Source: Puniceicoccaceae bacterium
Lineage (GTDB): Bacteria; Verrucomicrobiota; Verrucomicrobiia; Opitutales; JAFGAQ01
Reading direction: 5' to 3'
DNA length: 64,000 bases
Assembly: GCA_040224245.1 (NCBI GenBank)
Contig: JBEGIR010000075.1
Coordinates: 1-64,000 of the forward strand
The position numbers were made by a program, and so were the translations under genes. Of the stretch, positions 8,408 to 17,209 are shown in pieces. Each line of letters starts with the position of its first letter. Position 1 is the stretch's first letter. The notes under the pieces were generated by a model. That model made no database searches. It saw nothing but the letters and a program-made list of their open reading frames with translations, and was not told where the DNA came from.

Positions 8408-9369
8408 TGCGCCCAAACCCAGCACCCGACCCAATCCAGCAGGACATGAAATCCACCCCTGACAACCGCAAACCACGCAACAAGTGGATGCACTGGTTGG
8501 CCCGCATTGGAACAACCTTTGCTCTGGTCGGTGCAACCTGGGCCTATCTCTACTGGTTGGGTCTGGTAGGCGGTCTCTTCCTGCTGGGTGCACTCTGCGG
8601 ACTCACCGCCTTTGAATTTCTGCACAGCTCACCGTTGCGCATGCCGCGCTACCGTATAGTACTGCTCGCAGTCATCAGTTTTTTTGTCCCCTATCTCTGT
8701 CACCGCATGCTCATTGATCCGTCGCGCTCCGGGTTGACCCTACTGGTGTTTGAGATCTATCTGGGCATTTTCATCACCCTGACCCTGCTCGGACTGCGCT
8801 ATGTAGCCCTGCTCAAGGTGCTCTCCCGCAGCATTTTATTTCCGATCTGGGGCATTGCGCTGCCGATGACCGCACTCATCTTCACCGCCCACTACGTCGT
8901 GGGTCTGGGGCGCACGAGCACCATCGCACTGCTGTGGGTGATCACCATCATCTTTGTCACCAAAGCAACCGATATTGGAGCCTTGCTCGTGGGTTCCTGG
9001 ATCGGAAAACACAAGCTCGCACCCAAAACAAGCCCGGCCAAAACCATCGAGGGTGCCATCGGCGGTGTGGTTGTGAGCATGCTCTGCGCGCTGTTGATCT
9101 ATCTGCTTGGCAACATCCGCCTGCACAGTCTGGGCAACCCCTCTCCGGACTGGTGGAATCTCACTCGCATCCTTCTGGCTTCGGGAACAATCTCAATAGC
9201 GAGCATCCTTGGTGACTTGTATGAATCCTCGTGGAAACGTCACCTCTCCATCAAGAACTCGGGTTCCATCCTGCCCGGCCTGGGTGGCATGTATGACCTT
9301 ACCGACAGCCTCATCCTTGCCTCCCCAGTCGCCTATTTCCTGATCAAATACTTCCTGCTGCCCTCCTGA
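8407..9369 (+). CDS. cdsA: Phosphatidate cytidylyltransferase
   Basis: 320 aa polytopic membrane enzyme making CDP-diacylglycerol from phosphatidate and CTP. About eight hydrophobic segments follow a polar N-terminal 35 residues. Signature near the middle: TDIGALLVGSWIGKHKLAPK with SPAKTIEGAIGG. The C-terminal GDLYESSWKR and SGSILPGLGGMYDLTDSL correspond to the family's 'GDLxxSxxKR...KDxGxxLPGHGGxLDRxDS', here with Tyr-Asp-Leu-Thr in place of the usual Leu-Asp-Arg. Start overlaps uppS by one base; a later ATG at 8446 is possible. Confidence 0.93.
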   Translation: MRPNPAPDPIQQDMKSTPDNRKPRNKWMHWLARIGTTFALVGATWAYLYWLGLVGGLFLLGALCGLTAFEFLHSSPLRMPRYRIVLLAVISFFVPYLCHRMLIDPSRSGLTLLVFEIYLGIFITLTLLGLRYVALLKVLSRSILFPIWGIALPMTALIFTAHYVVGLGRTSTIALLWVITIIFVTKATDIGALLVGSWIGKHKLAPKTSPAKTIEGAIGGVVVSMLCALLIYLLGNIRLHSLGNPSPDWWNLTRILLASGTISIASILGDLYESSWKRHLSIKNSGSILPGLGGMYDLTDSLILASPVAYFLIKYFLLPS

Positions 9370-9391
9370 TCCTGCTTGATCCTTCCCGCCC

Positions 9392-10552
9392 ATGCCATCC
9401 AAACGCCGCATTGCCATTCTCGGAGCCACAGGCTCGATCGGACAGAATGCCCTGCGCGTCATACGGGCGCACTCTGACCAGCTCGAACTGGTCGCCGCTG
9501 CCGGAGGATCGCGCATCGCTCCGCTCGCAGCCATTGCGCAAGAATTTCAACTCCGGCAGGTCGGTGTTTTTGAACCTCCAATCCCACCCGGCGAATTGCA
9601 TGGCTCATTCCCTGCGCAGACGCAGGTGGTCACAGGCATGCAGGGGCTGATCGAAATCGCAACCCACCCGGATGTCGATATGGTGTTGATCGCAGTTGTC
9701 GGCACAACCGCACTGCTTCCCTGTATTGAGGCAATTCGCGCGAAAAAGGATATCGCACTCGCATCCAAGGAAATCCTCGTTATGGCCGGCGAGTTCATCA
9801 TGCCAATGGTAAGGGAACACGGGGTACAACTGCTGCCAACCGACAGCGAACACAACGCCATCTTTCAATGCCTGCGGGATGAACCCCTTCGCACGGTGGA
9901 GAAGGTGCTGCTGACCGCATCCGGCGGACGCTACCTGAACACCCCCGTCGAACAGCTCGCTTCCATTCCAGCCGAAGAGGCCGTTCTACACCCGAACTGG
10001 AGCATGGGGCAAAAAATTTCCATCGATTCCTCGACCATGGCCAACAAAGGTCTTGAGGTGATTGAAGCACGCTGGTTGTTTGGGCTGCAACCCGAGCAGA
10101 TCGAGGTGGTGATCCACCCACAGAGCATCGTGCACTCGATGGTGCAGTTCCGCGATGGCTCGCTGATCGCGCAGCTCTCACCGCCCAACATGAGTTTTGC
10201 CATCCAGCATTGCCTGCTCTACCCTGAGCGTGCCTGCGGAATCGATGCCACGCTCGATTTTTCGCAGTGCCTGACTCTGGAGTTTCAACCGCCCGATCAG
10301 GATCGCTTTCCGTGCCTGCGACTGGCGTTTGACGCATTGCGCCTCGGGCACACTGCCCCCGCCATCTTTAACGCCGCCAACGAGATCGCCGTATCCGCCT
10401 TCGTTGAAAAACGAATCGGCTTCCTTGATATCCCACGCGTTATCGAATTTACTCTGGAAAACCTGCCCATCCTCAAGCCTGCCAACATCGAAACCATCAT
10501 CGAAACCGATCAGGAGGCACGAAGGATCAGCCATCAATGGACCGTTTCATGA
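9392..10552 (+). CDS. dxr: 1-deoxy-D-xylulose 5-phosphate reductoisomerase
   Basis: 386 aa, the family norm. First committed step of the MEP isoprenoid pathway (DXP to MEP, NADPH and Mg2+/Mn2+). Seen: NADPH motif LGATGSIGQNAL at the N-terminus, ALASKEILVMAGEF, LLPTDSEHNAIFQCL (metal-binding Asp/Glu), LTASGGRY, HPNWSMGQKISIDSSTMANK and HPQSIVHSMVQF. It follows cdsA by 22 bp and overlaps rseP by four bases (ATGA). With ispG downstream it places two MEP-pathway genes in this operon. Confidence 0.97.
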   Translation: MPSKRRIAILGATGSIGQNALRVIRAHSDQLELVAAAGGSRIAPLAAIAQEFQLRQVGVFEPPIPPGELHGSFPAQTQVVTGMQGLIEIATHPDVDMVLIAVVGTTALLPCIEAIRAKKDIALASKEILVMAGEFIMPMVREHGVQLLPTDSEHNAIFQCLRDEPLRTVEKVLLTASGGRYLNTPVEQLASIPAEEAVLHPNWSMGQKISIDSSTMANKGLEVIEARWLFGLQPEQIEVVIHPQSIVHSMVQFRDGSLIAQLSPPNMSFAIQHCLLYPERACGIDATLDFSQCLTLEFQPPDQDRFPCLRLAFDALRLGHTAPAIFNAANEIAVSAFVEKRIGFLDIPRVIEFTLENLPILKPANIETIIETDQEARRISHQWTVS

Positions 10553-12390
10553 CGTTTGACAGCACTCTCAATTTTCTCGGCAATCTGCCATTCTTCTTCG
10601 GAGCCATCCTTGGTCTCGGGCTTTCCATTTTTGTACACGAACTGGGACACTTCCTGGCCGCTCGCAAGCGTGGACTGAAGGTGACGCGCTTTTCCATTGG
10701 CATGGGTCCGCGCATCTGGTCATGGAATCGAAACGGGGTCGAATACCGCCTTTCTCTGCTGCCGATCGGGGGTTATGTCGCCCTCCCTCAGCTGGCAGAC
10801 ATGGGACGCCTTGAGGGTGCTCGAGAGGACGAGGCCTCACCTGAGGAAAACGAGCCATTGCCGCCCATCTCATTCAGTGACAAACTGATTGTCGCGGTGA
10901 TGGGTGCCGTCTTTAACTTCATATTTGCCTTCCTGTTGGCCCTGGTGCTCTGGGGGACCGGACAACCCACCACCAATGAAATGCTCACCACCGAAGTGGG
11001 CTATGTGAGCGAACAACTCAGCATTGATGGGCAGGCCATTCCCGGTCCTGCCTTTGAAGCAGGCATTCAGCCTGGAGATATCATCACTGCTGTAGATGGG
11101 TCAAAAGTGGAAACCTTCATGGATATTCAGCAGATGGTGCTCACCAGTGTGGGACGCACCAGCGATGGACAGCCCGAAGTGCAACTCGAAATCGAGCGCG
11201 ATGGTGTGAGGCAGGAACTCGTCGTTCAACCGGCCATTGCCTATTTCAACTCGGCATCCCGCGATCCCATCCGCACGATTGGCATCCTGCCCGCCAGCAT
11301 CGTACGCATCCATACGGTTTCCCCGAACTCTCCTGCTCAAAAGGCAGGCTTGCAACCCGGCGATGTGGTCACGCACACCAACGGCGTCCCCATTTATCAC
11401 CTGCGCGCGTTCATCGATCTCATTTCTCAAAAACCCGGCCAGCCAGCAGAAATGGTAATTGAACGTGAGGGTCAGAGTCAGACCCTTCTGCTGCAACCTT
11501 CTACTGTTGCGCGAACCAAACCGGTGTTAGCTGTGAGCCTCGAGCGCTCCGGTGAAACCTCCACGTTTACCATCCGCCCTGACTTTTCCAAAGATTCCAC
11601 CGAGCGAAAAACCGACCTGACATCCAGCGCAACCCTGTTCATCCACCAGATTCGCTCCAACTCCGCTGGAAATCTGGACCGCCTTCGGTCCGAGGATCGG
11701 CTCATCGCGATCAATGGCAAGGCCGTGGAATCGCTCGCCGATGCCCAAACTGCGCTTGCCAACGCAGCAGGTCCGGTCCTGCAGCTCACACTCGGACGCG
11801 GCAGCAACACGCAAACCCAGGCGGTGGTGTTCAACCGTTTGAGCAGCAAAGTGGAGGGTCCTATCACACAACCGATGGTCGGATTTTCCACGACGCGTGA
11901 GACTGTGATCACTCACGTCAATCCGTTTAAGCAGTTCAGCCAGCAAATCGACATGACATTCCGCATTCTGGGTGCGCTCATGCACCGCGGTTCAGAGATT
12001 GGCATCGGACACCTCAGTGGTCCGATCGGAATCGTGCGCCAGCTCACTGAAATCACACGAATCGACCTGCGGTTGGCCCTGTCGTTCCTGATCCTGATGA
12101 ATGTGAATCTGGGCATCCTCAACCTTCTGCCCATTCCGATTTTGGATGGCGGACACATCCTCTTTGCAACCCTCGCCAAAATTCGACGCAAAGCCCTGCC
12201 CGCCCGCTTGGTGGCAAGTCTTCAAGGAGCGTTCATGGTTTTGCTGTTGTCCCTGATGATCTACGTTATTTTCAAAGACAGTGTTCGCTGGCACGGTGAT
12301 GCACAGGATGTGGACGAAACCACAGCCATGAGCAAGCTCTACATCGAACCCGTTTTTGTAACTCCGGAAACGACTTCAGAATCCGAGTAG
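10549..12390 (+). CDS. rseP: RseP-type site-2 zinc metalloprotease with three PDZ-like domains
   Basis: About 613 aa from the ATG at 10549, which forms an ATGA overlap with dxr. An alternative ATG at 10537 adds four residues. HELGH near residue 30 and PIPILDGGHIL near the C-terminus form the intramembrane active site. Between them, AGIQPGDIITAVDG (about 170), AGLQPGDVVTHTNG (about 270) and a more diverged LRSEDRLIAINGK (about 385) indicate three PDZ-like modules, versus two in E. coli RseP (about 450 aa). The protease cleaves membrane anti-sigma factors and remnant signal peptides. Four membrane segments are apparent. Its place next to cdsA, dxr and ispG is conserved in many bacteria. Confidence 0.93.
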   Translation: MTFDSTLNFLGNLPFFFGAILGLGLSIFVHELGHFLAARKRGLKVTRFSIGMGPRIWSWNRNGVEYRLSLLPIGGYVALPQLADMGRLEGAREDEASPEENEPLPPISFSDKLIVAVMGAVFNFIFAFLLALVLWGTGQPTTNEMLTTEVGYVSEQLSIDGQAIPGPAFEAGIQPGDIITAVDGSKVETFMDIQQMVLTSVGRTSDGQPEVQLEIERDGVRQELVVQPAIAYFNSASRDPIRTIGILPASIVRIHTVSPNSPAQKAGLQPGDVVTHTNGVPIYHLRAFIDLISQKPGQPAEMVIEREGQSQTLLLQPSTVARTKPVLAVSLERSGETSTFTIRPDFSKDSTERKTDLTSSATLFIHQIRSNSAGNLDRLRSEDRLIAINGKAVESLADAQTALANAAGPVLQLTLGRGSNTQTQAVVFNRLSSKVEGPITQPMVGFSTTRETVITHVNPFKQFSQQIDMTFRILGALMHRGSEIGIGHLSGPIGIVRQLTEITRIDLRLALSFLILMNVNLGILNLLPIPILDGGHILFATLAKIRRKALPARLVASLQGAFMVLLLSLMIYVIFKDSVRWHGDAQDVDETTAMSKLYIEPVFVTPETTSESE

Positions 12391-12402
12391 GAATCACAGC
12401 CC

Positions 12403-14430
12403 ATGCAACTGTATTGCGAATCACGTTTAAAAACCATCCGGCGCGTCACCCGTGAGGTCGCGATAGGGCCGGTCAGGATCGGGGGCAATCATGCCATCGC
12501 GGTACAGTCGATGACCACCACTCCCACCGAAGATGTGGCCGCGACTGTAGCCCAGGCGAGGGAACTCGCCGAAGCAGGTTGCGACATTGTGCGCATCACG
12601 GCTCCATCGCTCAAGGCGGCGCGCGCACTGCAGGCGATTCGGGATCAGTTTCGTAAGGATGGCTTCACTACCCCTCTGGTTGCCGATATTCATTTCCTTC
12701 CCAAGGCAGCCATGGAGGCCGTTGAGCACGTTGAAAAAGTGCGTATCAACCCTGGAAATTTCGCAGACTATAAAAAATTCAAGGTAATTGAATATACCGA
12801 CGCTGCCTATCAGGAAGAGATCGACCGCATCCACGATGCATTCACCCCGTTCATTCTGCGCTGCAAGGAACTCGGGCGTGCCATCCGCATCGGCACCAAT
12901 CACGGCTCCCTTTCGGATCGCATCATGAATCGCTACGGTGACACACCGGAAGGCATGGTGGAGTCCGCGCTGGAGTTCATCCGCATCGCAGAATCCCACG
13001 GATTTCACGATATCGTGCTGTCGATGAAGGCGAGCAACCCCAAGGTGATGATCGCCGCCTACCGACTGGCGGTCGCACGCATGCAGGAGGAGGGCATGGC
13101 TTACCCACTGCATCTCGGTGTCACCGAAGCCGGCGATGGAGAGGACGCCCGCGTCAAAAGCTGCATCGGCATGGGTTCCCTGCTCGCCGATGGGCTGGGA
13201 GATACACTACGGGTATCCCTCACCGAAGATCCCGTGCACGAAGTCCCCGTGGGCAAGGATCTGGTGCGCTGGACCGAAGCCCTTTGGCAGCAATCTTCCT
13301 ACTTGGCACCCGATGCAACAGTAGCACCGGAATCCGTTGATTTCTACCAGGCTAATCGCCGCGAAGTAAAACCAATCCTGCTGCCCGATGGCACGAACTG
13401 GGATCATGAGTTGCCCACTAAAGTTGCCGTCGGCTCTGCCGAAAACCTCTCCCCTTCCGATCTGGTCAAGCGGGTCGCCGAAGTTCAGGTGCGGCAGAAA
13501 TCCGCGCGCATCGAATACTGGGTTCATGCCGTCGAAAAACCCACACACATTGAGCAGCTGGCCATACTTGCAGAGGCATGGAAGGGTGTTATTAATGGAT
13601 TTGTCATCGACCTCATGCAATGCGACTGCATCGATGCGCTCCTTCCGCTGATTTCCCGGAATACATCCTTTCACTGGATCCTCAATGTGGCTCATCGCGA
13701 TCTTGAGCAGGTGCTTGGCAAGCTCCCGGAAGCCCCTGCATTGACGTGCTGCATCGATTTTGCAGGCATGCGGGCAGACCGGATTCGTCTGCTCTCCAAT
13801 CTTTCGAACTGTCTGGTCACCCTGAGTGCTCCGCTGGAGGGACTGACTGCCATTGGCAGCTACCGGGCCTTGATCGCCGAGCTCGATGCCAATGGTTCGA
13901 AGCCTGGACTCTGGCTTCGCAATCTTCCCGAAAATTTCATCAAACAAGATCCCTGTGCATTTGCAGATCTGCTGATGGAGAGCAGCATTCTCTCAGGAAC
14001 GCTGCTTTGCGAAGGTGCAGGAAATCTGATCAGCGTCGAATCTGAACCCAATCTGCTCAAAGCCACCGCCCTTGCCTACAACATTCTGCAGGGTGCACGC
14101 GCACGCATTTCAAAAACTGAATTTGTTGCCTGTCCCTCCTGTGGTCGCACTTTGTTCGACCTGCAATCGACTACCCAAAAAATTCGCAGTCGCACCCATC
14201 ACCTTAAGGGAGTGACCATTGCGATCATGGGCTGCATTGTGAACGGTCCGGGAGAAATGGCCGATGCGGATTTTGGCTACGTCGGAGGTGCTCCGGGGAA
14301 AGTAAACCTCTACGTCGGAAAATCCTGCGTGAAGGTCGGCATCCCCGAGGCCCAGGCAGTGGATGCGCTCATTGAACTCATTCGCGAGCACGGCAAGTGG
14401 GTGGAGCCGGAAGTCGTCGAATCGGCCTGA
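12403..14430 (+). CDS. ispG: 4-hydroxy-3-methylbut-2-en-1-yl diphosphate synthase, long three-domain form
   Basis: 675 aa, far above the roughly 370 aa of E. coli IspG. It converts MEcPP to HMBPP using a [4Fe-4S] cluster. N-terminal TIM barrel: GGNHAIAVQSMTTTPTEDV, LVADIHFLPKAAMEAVEHV, VRINPGNFAD, RIGTNHGSLSDRIMNRYGDT. Cluster domain at the end: CPSCGRTLFDLQ near 575 and IMGCIVNGPGEMADADFGYVG near 605, giving three Cys plus the Glu ligand. Between them lies an insertion of about 270 residues (roughly 300-570) as in the plant, Chlamydia and Bacteroidetes forms. It follows rseP by 12 bp. Confidence 0.96.
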   Translation: MQLYCESRLKTIRRVTREVAIGPVRIGGNHAIAVQSMTTTPTEDVAATVAQARELAEAGCDIVRITAPSLKAARALQAIRDQFRKDGFTTPLVADIHFLPKAAMEAVEHVEKVRINPGNFADYKKFKVIEYTDAAYQEEIDRIHDAFTPFILRCKELGRAIRIGTNHGSLSDRIMNRYGDTPEGMVESALEFIRIAESHGFHDIVLSMKASNPKVMIAAYRLAVARMQEEGMAYPLHLGVTEAGDGEDARVKSCIGMGSLLADGLGDTLRVSLTEDPVHEVPVGKDLVRWTEALWQQSSYLAPDATVAPESVDFYQANRREVKPILLPDGTNWDHELPTKVAVGSAENLSPSDLVKRVAEVQVRQKSARIEYWVHAVEKPTHIEQLAILAEAWKGVINGFVIDLMQCDCIDALLPLISRNTSFHWILNVAHRDLEQVLGKLPEAPALTCCIDFAGMRADRIRLLSNLSNCLVTLSAPLEGLTAIGSYRALIAELDANGSKPGLWLRNLPENFIKQDPCAFADLLMESSILSGTLLCEGAGNLISVESEPNLLKATALAYNILQGARARISKTEFVACPSCGRTLFDLQSTTQKIRSRTHHLKGVTIAIMGCIVNGPGEMADADFGYVGGAPGKVNLYVGKSCVKVGIPEAQAVDALIELIREHGKWVEPEVVESA

Positions 14431-14485
14431 ATCGGAATGTGACCTATTGCACTTTCCGAAATTCCAACATGTCACTTCCTTACCC

Positions 14486-15049
14486 ATGCGCCTTACCGAA
14501 CTCGCCCACCAACAGATCAGCCCTCTGATCAAGGCGGGCAGTATCGCCATCGATGCCACAGTGGGCAATGGATTTGACACACTCTTCCTCGCAGAGTCAG
14601 TGGGTCGTGACGGGCGAGTCTATGGTTTCGATGTGCAGCCATTGGCCATCGAACTGGCAACTCTGATTCTCACCACACGCAAATGTGCGGACCGATGCCA
14701 GCTGTTCACTATCGGTCATGAATTGATGGCAACTCATGTGCCTCAAAACTGCGTCGGAAACGTCTCCGTCATCATGTTCAATCTCGGCTACCTGCCGCAT
14801 GGCGATAAATCCATCACCACCCAACCCCTGACCACACTTGCCGCACTGGAACAGGCCTTCACGCTCCTGCAAACCGGGGGCATCCTGTCGATCCTTTCTT
14901 ACCGGGGGCATCCGGGGGGCTTGGAGGAATTTCGTCAGATCCGGCAATGGTTGAACTCCATGCAGGCACAGCTTTCACCCATGCTGCAACAGGATAGCGC
15001 AAATCCCGATGGCCGAGGCCCCTTCCTCTGGCTGATGCAAAAGACGTAA
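14486..15049 (+). CDS. mnmM: MnmM/YtqB-like SAM-dependent methyltransferase
   Basis: 187 aa, matching the family (PF06962, formerly 'putative rRNA methylase'). B. subtilis YtqB (MnmM) methylates nm5s2U34 in tRNA. Seen: AIDATVGNGFDTLFLA (SAM motif I, about 24-39), GRVYGFDVQPLAIELA (motif II), VIMFNLGYLPHGDKSITT (motif IV; 'NLGYLPxGDK' is diagnostic of this family), and a C-terminal YRGHPGGLEE. The ATG at 14486 is the only start that begins at the domain; the same frame extended upstream overlaps ispG. It lies 55 bp after ispG and may be read through from that operon. Confidence 0.85.
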   Translation: MRLTELAHQQISPLIKAGSIAIDATVGNGFDTLFLAESVGRDGRVYGFDVQPLAIELATLILTTRKCADRCQLFTIGHELMATHVPQNCVGNVSVIMFNLGYLPHGDKSITTQPLTTLAALEQAFTLLQTGGILSILSYRGHPGGLEEFRQIRQWLNSMQAQLSPMLQQDSANPDGRGPFLWLMQKT

Positions 15050-15302
15050 GTCCACCCACATAGTCCCCTTTTTGCAAATTCACTCGAGTTTATTTCCAAG
15101 CACGACCTCGAACCCCATTCCACATGTCAATTCATGCCTTTCATGCGATTTTCCCCTCCCGATTTGAAAACCAGAGGCTTTGCGTAATACTGTCTGCTGG
15201 AGCGTCACCCGCATACCCCTTTCAACGCCAAAGCTGCCCAACCTGAACCTGCGCCACCCCCTGAGCACACCCCCATGTTTCTACCACAATCCCAACCCGG
15301 AA
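15050..15302. other. Non-coding stretch upstream of the copper module
   Basis: About 250 bp with no supported gene. It ends the isoprenoid gene string and precedes the FNR-type box. No clear terminator hairpin or RNA structure was seen. Confidence 0.5.
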
Positions 15303-15344
15303 TTGATATCCGTCAAGAAATGCTCCCTGGGATTGTGCTAGAAT
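15303..15344 (+). promoter_or_regulatory. FNR/DNR-type binding site and -10 element of the copper/nitrogen-oxide operon
   Basis: TTGATATCCGTCAA at 15303-15316 is, on the other strand, TTGAC-N4-ATCAA, the consensus of FNR/DNR/NnrR (Crp-Fnr superfamily) sites. A TAGAAT hexamer at 15339-15344 fits a -10 box. If that box occupies -12 to -7, transcription starts at 15351 and the site is centred at -41.5, the class II activator position. No -35 is needed in that geometry. The ATG at 15352 would then be at the very 5' end of the mRNA. No Crp/Fnr gene is in the window. This predicts induction under low oxygen or nitric oxide. Confidence 0.65.
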
Positions 15345-15351
15345 TTTCATC

Positions 15352-15843
15352 ATGACTTCACATTCCCCCATTGTTTTGGATCTACTGCACCTCACCGAAG
15401 GCGCGCTGGATGCGAATAGCGAATGGTGTCAGACACTTTCCGCGCTGGAGCCGGGAAAATCCGCTACTCTTCGGACGCGGGTCAATCCCATTACGCTCTA
15501 TCCTCTGCTGCTGCGCAATCCCTGCAAGATACACCCGATTCCTGCCAGAGGAAAAACCTGGGAAACCACACTGACGCGCTCTGCCGACCCCGGTCTCGAA
15601 CTCGATCTGCGCGACCTGCCTCCACCAGCTCCGCTAAATCACACCATGGTCGCCCTCGCAGAGCTTCCCTCCCAATCTACGCTGCTCATCCACACGCGTT
15701 TTCGACCCGTCTTCCTGCTGGAATCACTCGAACAGGAAGCAGTTGAAATCCACTGCACCGAAGTCACACCGGGGCATTGGCAGACGCGATTGAGCCAAAT
15801 CCCAATTTCCAAAGACCGCACTGACTCAAATTCACATGAATAA
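15352..15843 (+). CDS. DUF2249-domain protein with two related modules
   Basis: 163 aa, no signal peptide. The second half (about 85-150) carries a clear DUF2249 signature: LDLRDLPPPAPLNHTMVALAELPSQSTLLIHTRFRPV. The first half (about 8-75) looks like a diverged copy, with VLDLLHLTEGALDANSEW and a matching LRTRVNPITLYPLLL strand. DUF2249 proteins recur beside denitrification and NO-handling genes, but their biochemical role is not known to me. It is the first gene after the FNR-type box and overlaps the next gene by 8 bp. There is no room for a Shine-Dalgarno sequence if transcription starts where the -10 box predicts. Confidence 0.7.
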   Translation: MTSHSPIVLDLLHLTEGALDANSEWCQTLSALEPGKSATLRTRVNPITLYPLLLRNPCKIHPIPARGKTWETTLTRSADPGLELDLRDLPPPAPLNHTMVALAELPSQSTLLIHTRFRPVFLLESLEQEAVEIHCTEVTPGHWQTRLSQIPISKDRTDSNSHE

Positions 15844-17209
15844 CGCACACCCTAATACCTTGAATTCTCCCAGCACTGGCATGATGAGTGCCATGGTCGC
15901 CCTCGCGTTTTTTGCCGTTGGACAGATTTGCCTGCTCGCCTGCCTGGCCGTCCTTCTGCTCTTTCCCGATGTGCTCAGCGGAAATCCGTATCGCCTCGAA
16001 GTCACTGCCCTTGCCGCACTGGTTCTGCCCGGATTTGCAGGTTCCGCCGTTTTCGGAACCTTCTACGCGGTTTCGTCCGTGCTCACAGGAAGCCGTTTGT
16101 GGAGCCGTCCTCTCGCAGTCGCGCATTGGTTCCTGCATACAATGGGACTGTGTGGCATGGTGCTCGCCCTGGGCGGGATGCCGTTTCTGGAAAATCCATT
16201 TCTCGGAGTCGGTGTAGGTGCCGTCTTGCAGTTGATTGGCGTGCTCCTTCTGTTCCTGAATCTCGTGCTCACGGCAGCCCAACACAATCGCTGGGAACCT
16301 GAATCCATCACAGTACTCTTCGCACTATTCTGGCTCGGAGTCTCAGCCATTCTGGGCCTGACCCTGCTCGTTCATTGGAATTTTGACATCTTCCAGGCCA
16401 AGGCTCTGCGCTACATCGAGGTGTATGCCATTGTTTCCATGGCCGGGTTTCTCTGCCTCGGGATTCTGGGCACCACACTCAAATTATTTGATATGTTTCT
16501 GGTGGGAGGGCTGCACACATCGGGACTCATGTGGACCGGATGCATACTGATCAACCTCGGGCTTTTCATGATCCCCATCACCGCCGTTTCCTTTGACTGG
16601 TCGGCGCAATCCGTCCCGGTTGGCATCATCTTTTTGGGCAGTCTGTTGTATCTGATTTCGGCATTTCTTCGCATCCGCACATCCAACTCGGGCCTGACTT
16701 CAGGAATCGCTCTAGCAACATGCGGTCTGGTCGTGGGGGTTGGCTTGATTGGACTTGAAAGCCTGCTCTTGGCCGGGGCAATCACACCTCCCGAACTCGT
16801 GGATAATTTTTTCAGGGAACAGGTGCGCATGCATGCGAGCCTGACCGTCTTGGGTACGGTGCTCATGCTCTCCTTAGGGACCGGCACCCACCTCGTGCCC
16901 CTCCTGGTCTGGCGCTTGCGGTGTTTGCCCGTTGTCAGAGAGCACAACGGTCCGGCTGCCGACGAACTCATCGACCCACGCGGCTTGCCAGTTCTGTTAT
17001 TGTGCCTGCTTGCCGGGTGGATCTACATCGCAGCGGGACAATGGAACATTCAGGCTGCCGGTGTCCAACTCGGGGTACTCTGCATCCTCATCGGCATCCT
17101 CTGGTTCTTCATGGTGATTCGCCCCGCTGTCATGCTCTTTCTTTTTGGGGCAATGACCCTCGATTCGGATTCTGAACTCCCGTCAACCCCATCCCATGAA
17201 TCTGTCTGA
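15836..17209 (+). CDS. Polytopic membrane protein resembling heme-copper oxidase subunit I / NnrS
   Basis: 457 aa, about twelve hydrophobic helices. Histidines that could bind heme sit in helices: AVAHWFLHTMG near 103, LLVHWNFDIFQ near 181, GGLHTSGLMWTG near 222, and MHASLTVLGTVLML...GTGTHLVPLL near 340. The last pattern, two His about 20 residues apart in one helix-loop-helix, resembles 'HAHLxxxGWxxxxxxGxxYxLLP' of subunit-I-like proteins found beside nirK genes. The classic copper-B residues (WxxGHPEVY, HH) are absent, so it is not a catalytic oxidase or NO reductase. It may bind heme b and move electrons between quinol and the periplasmic copper proteins encoded next. Overlaps the neighbouring genes on both sides. 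Confidence 0.55.
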   Translation: MNNAHPNTLNSPSTGMMSAMVALAFFAVGQICLLACLAVLLLFPDVLSGNPYRLEVTALAALVLPGFAGSAVFGTFYAVSSVLTGSRLWSRPLAVAHWFLHTMGLCGMVLALGGMPFLENPFLGVGVGAVLQLIGVLLLFLNLVLTAAQHNRWEPESITVLFALFWLGVSAILGLTLLVHWNFDIFQAKALRYIEVYAIVSMAGFLCLGILGTTLKLFDMFLVGGLHTSGLMWTGCILINLGLFMIPITAVSFDWSAQSVPVGIIFLGSLLYLISAFLRIRTSNSGLTSGIALATCGLVVGVGLIGLESLLLAGAITPPELVDNFFREQVRMHASLTVLGTVLMLSLGTGTHLVPLLVWRLRCLPVVREHNGPAADELIDPRGLPVLLLCLLAGWIYIAAGQWNIQAAGVQLGVLCILIGILWFFMVIRPAVMLFLFGAMTLDSDSELPSTPSHESV

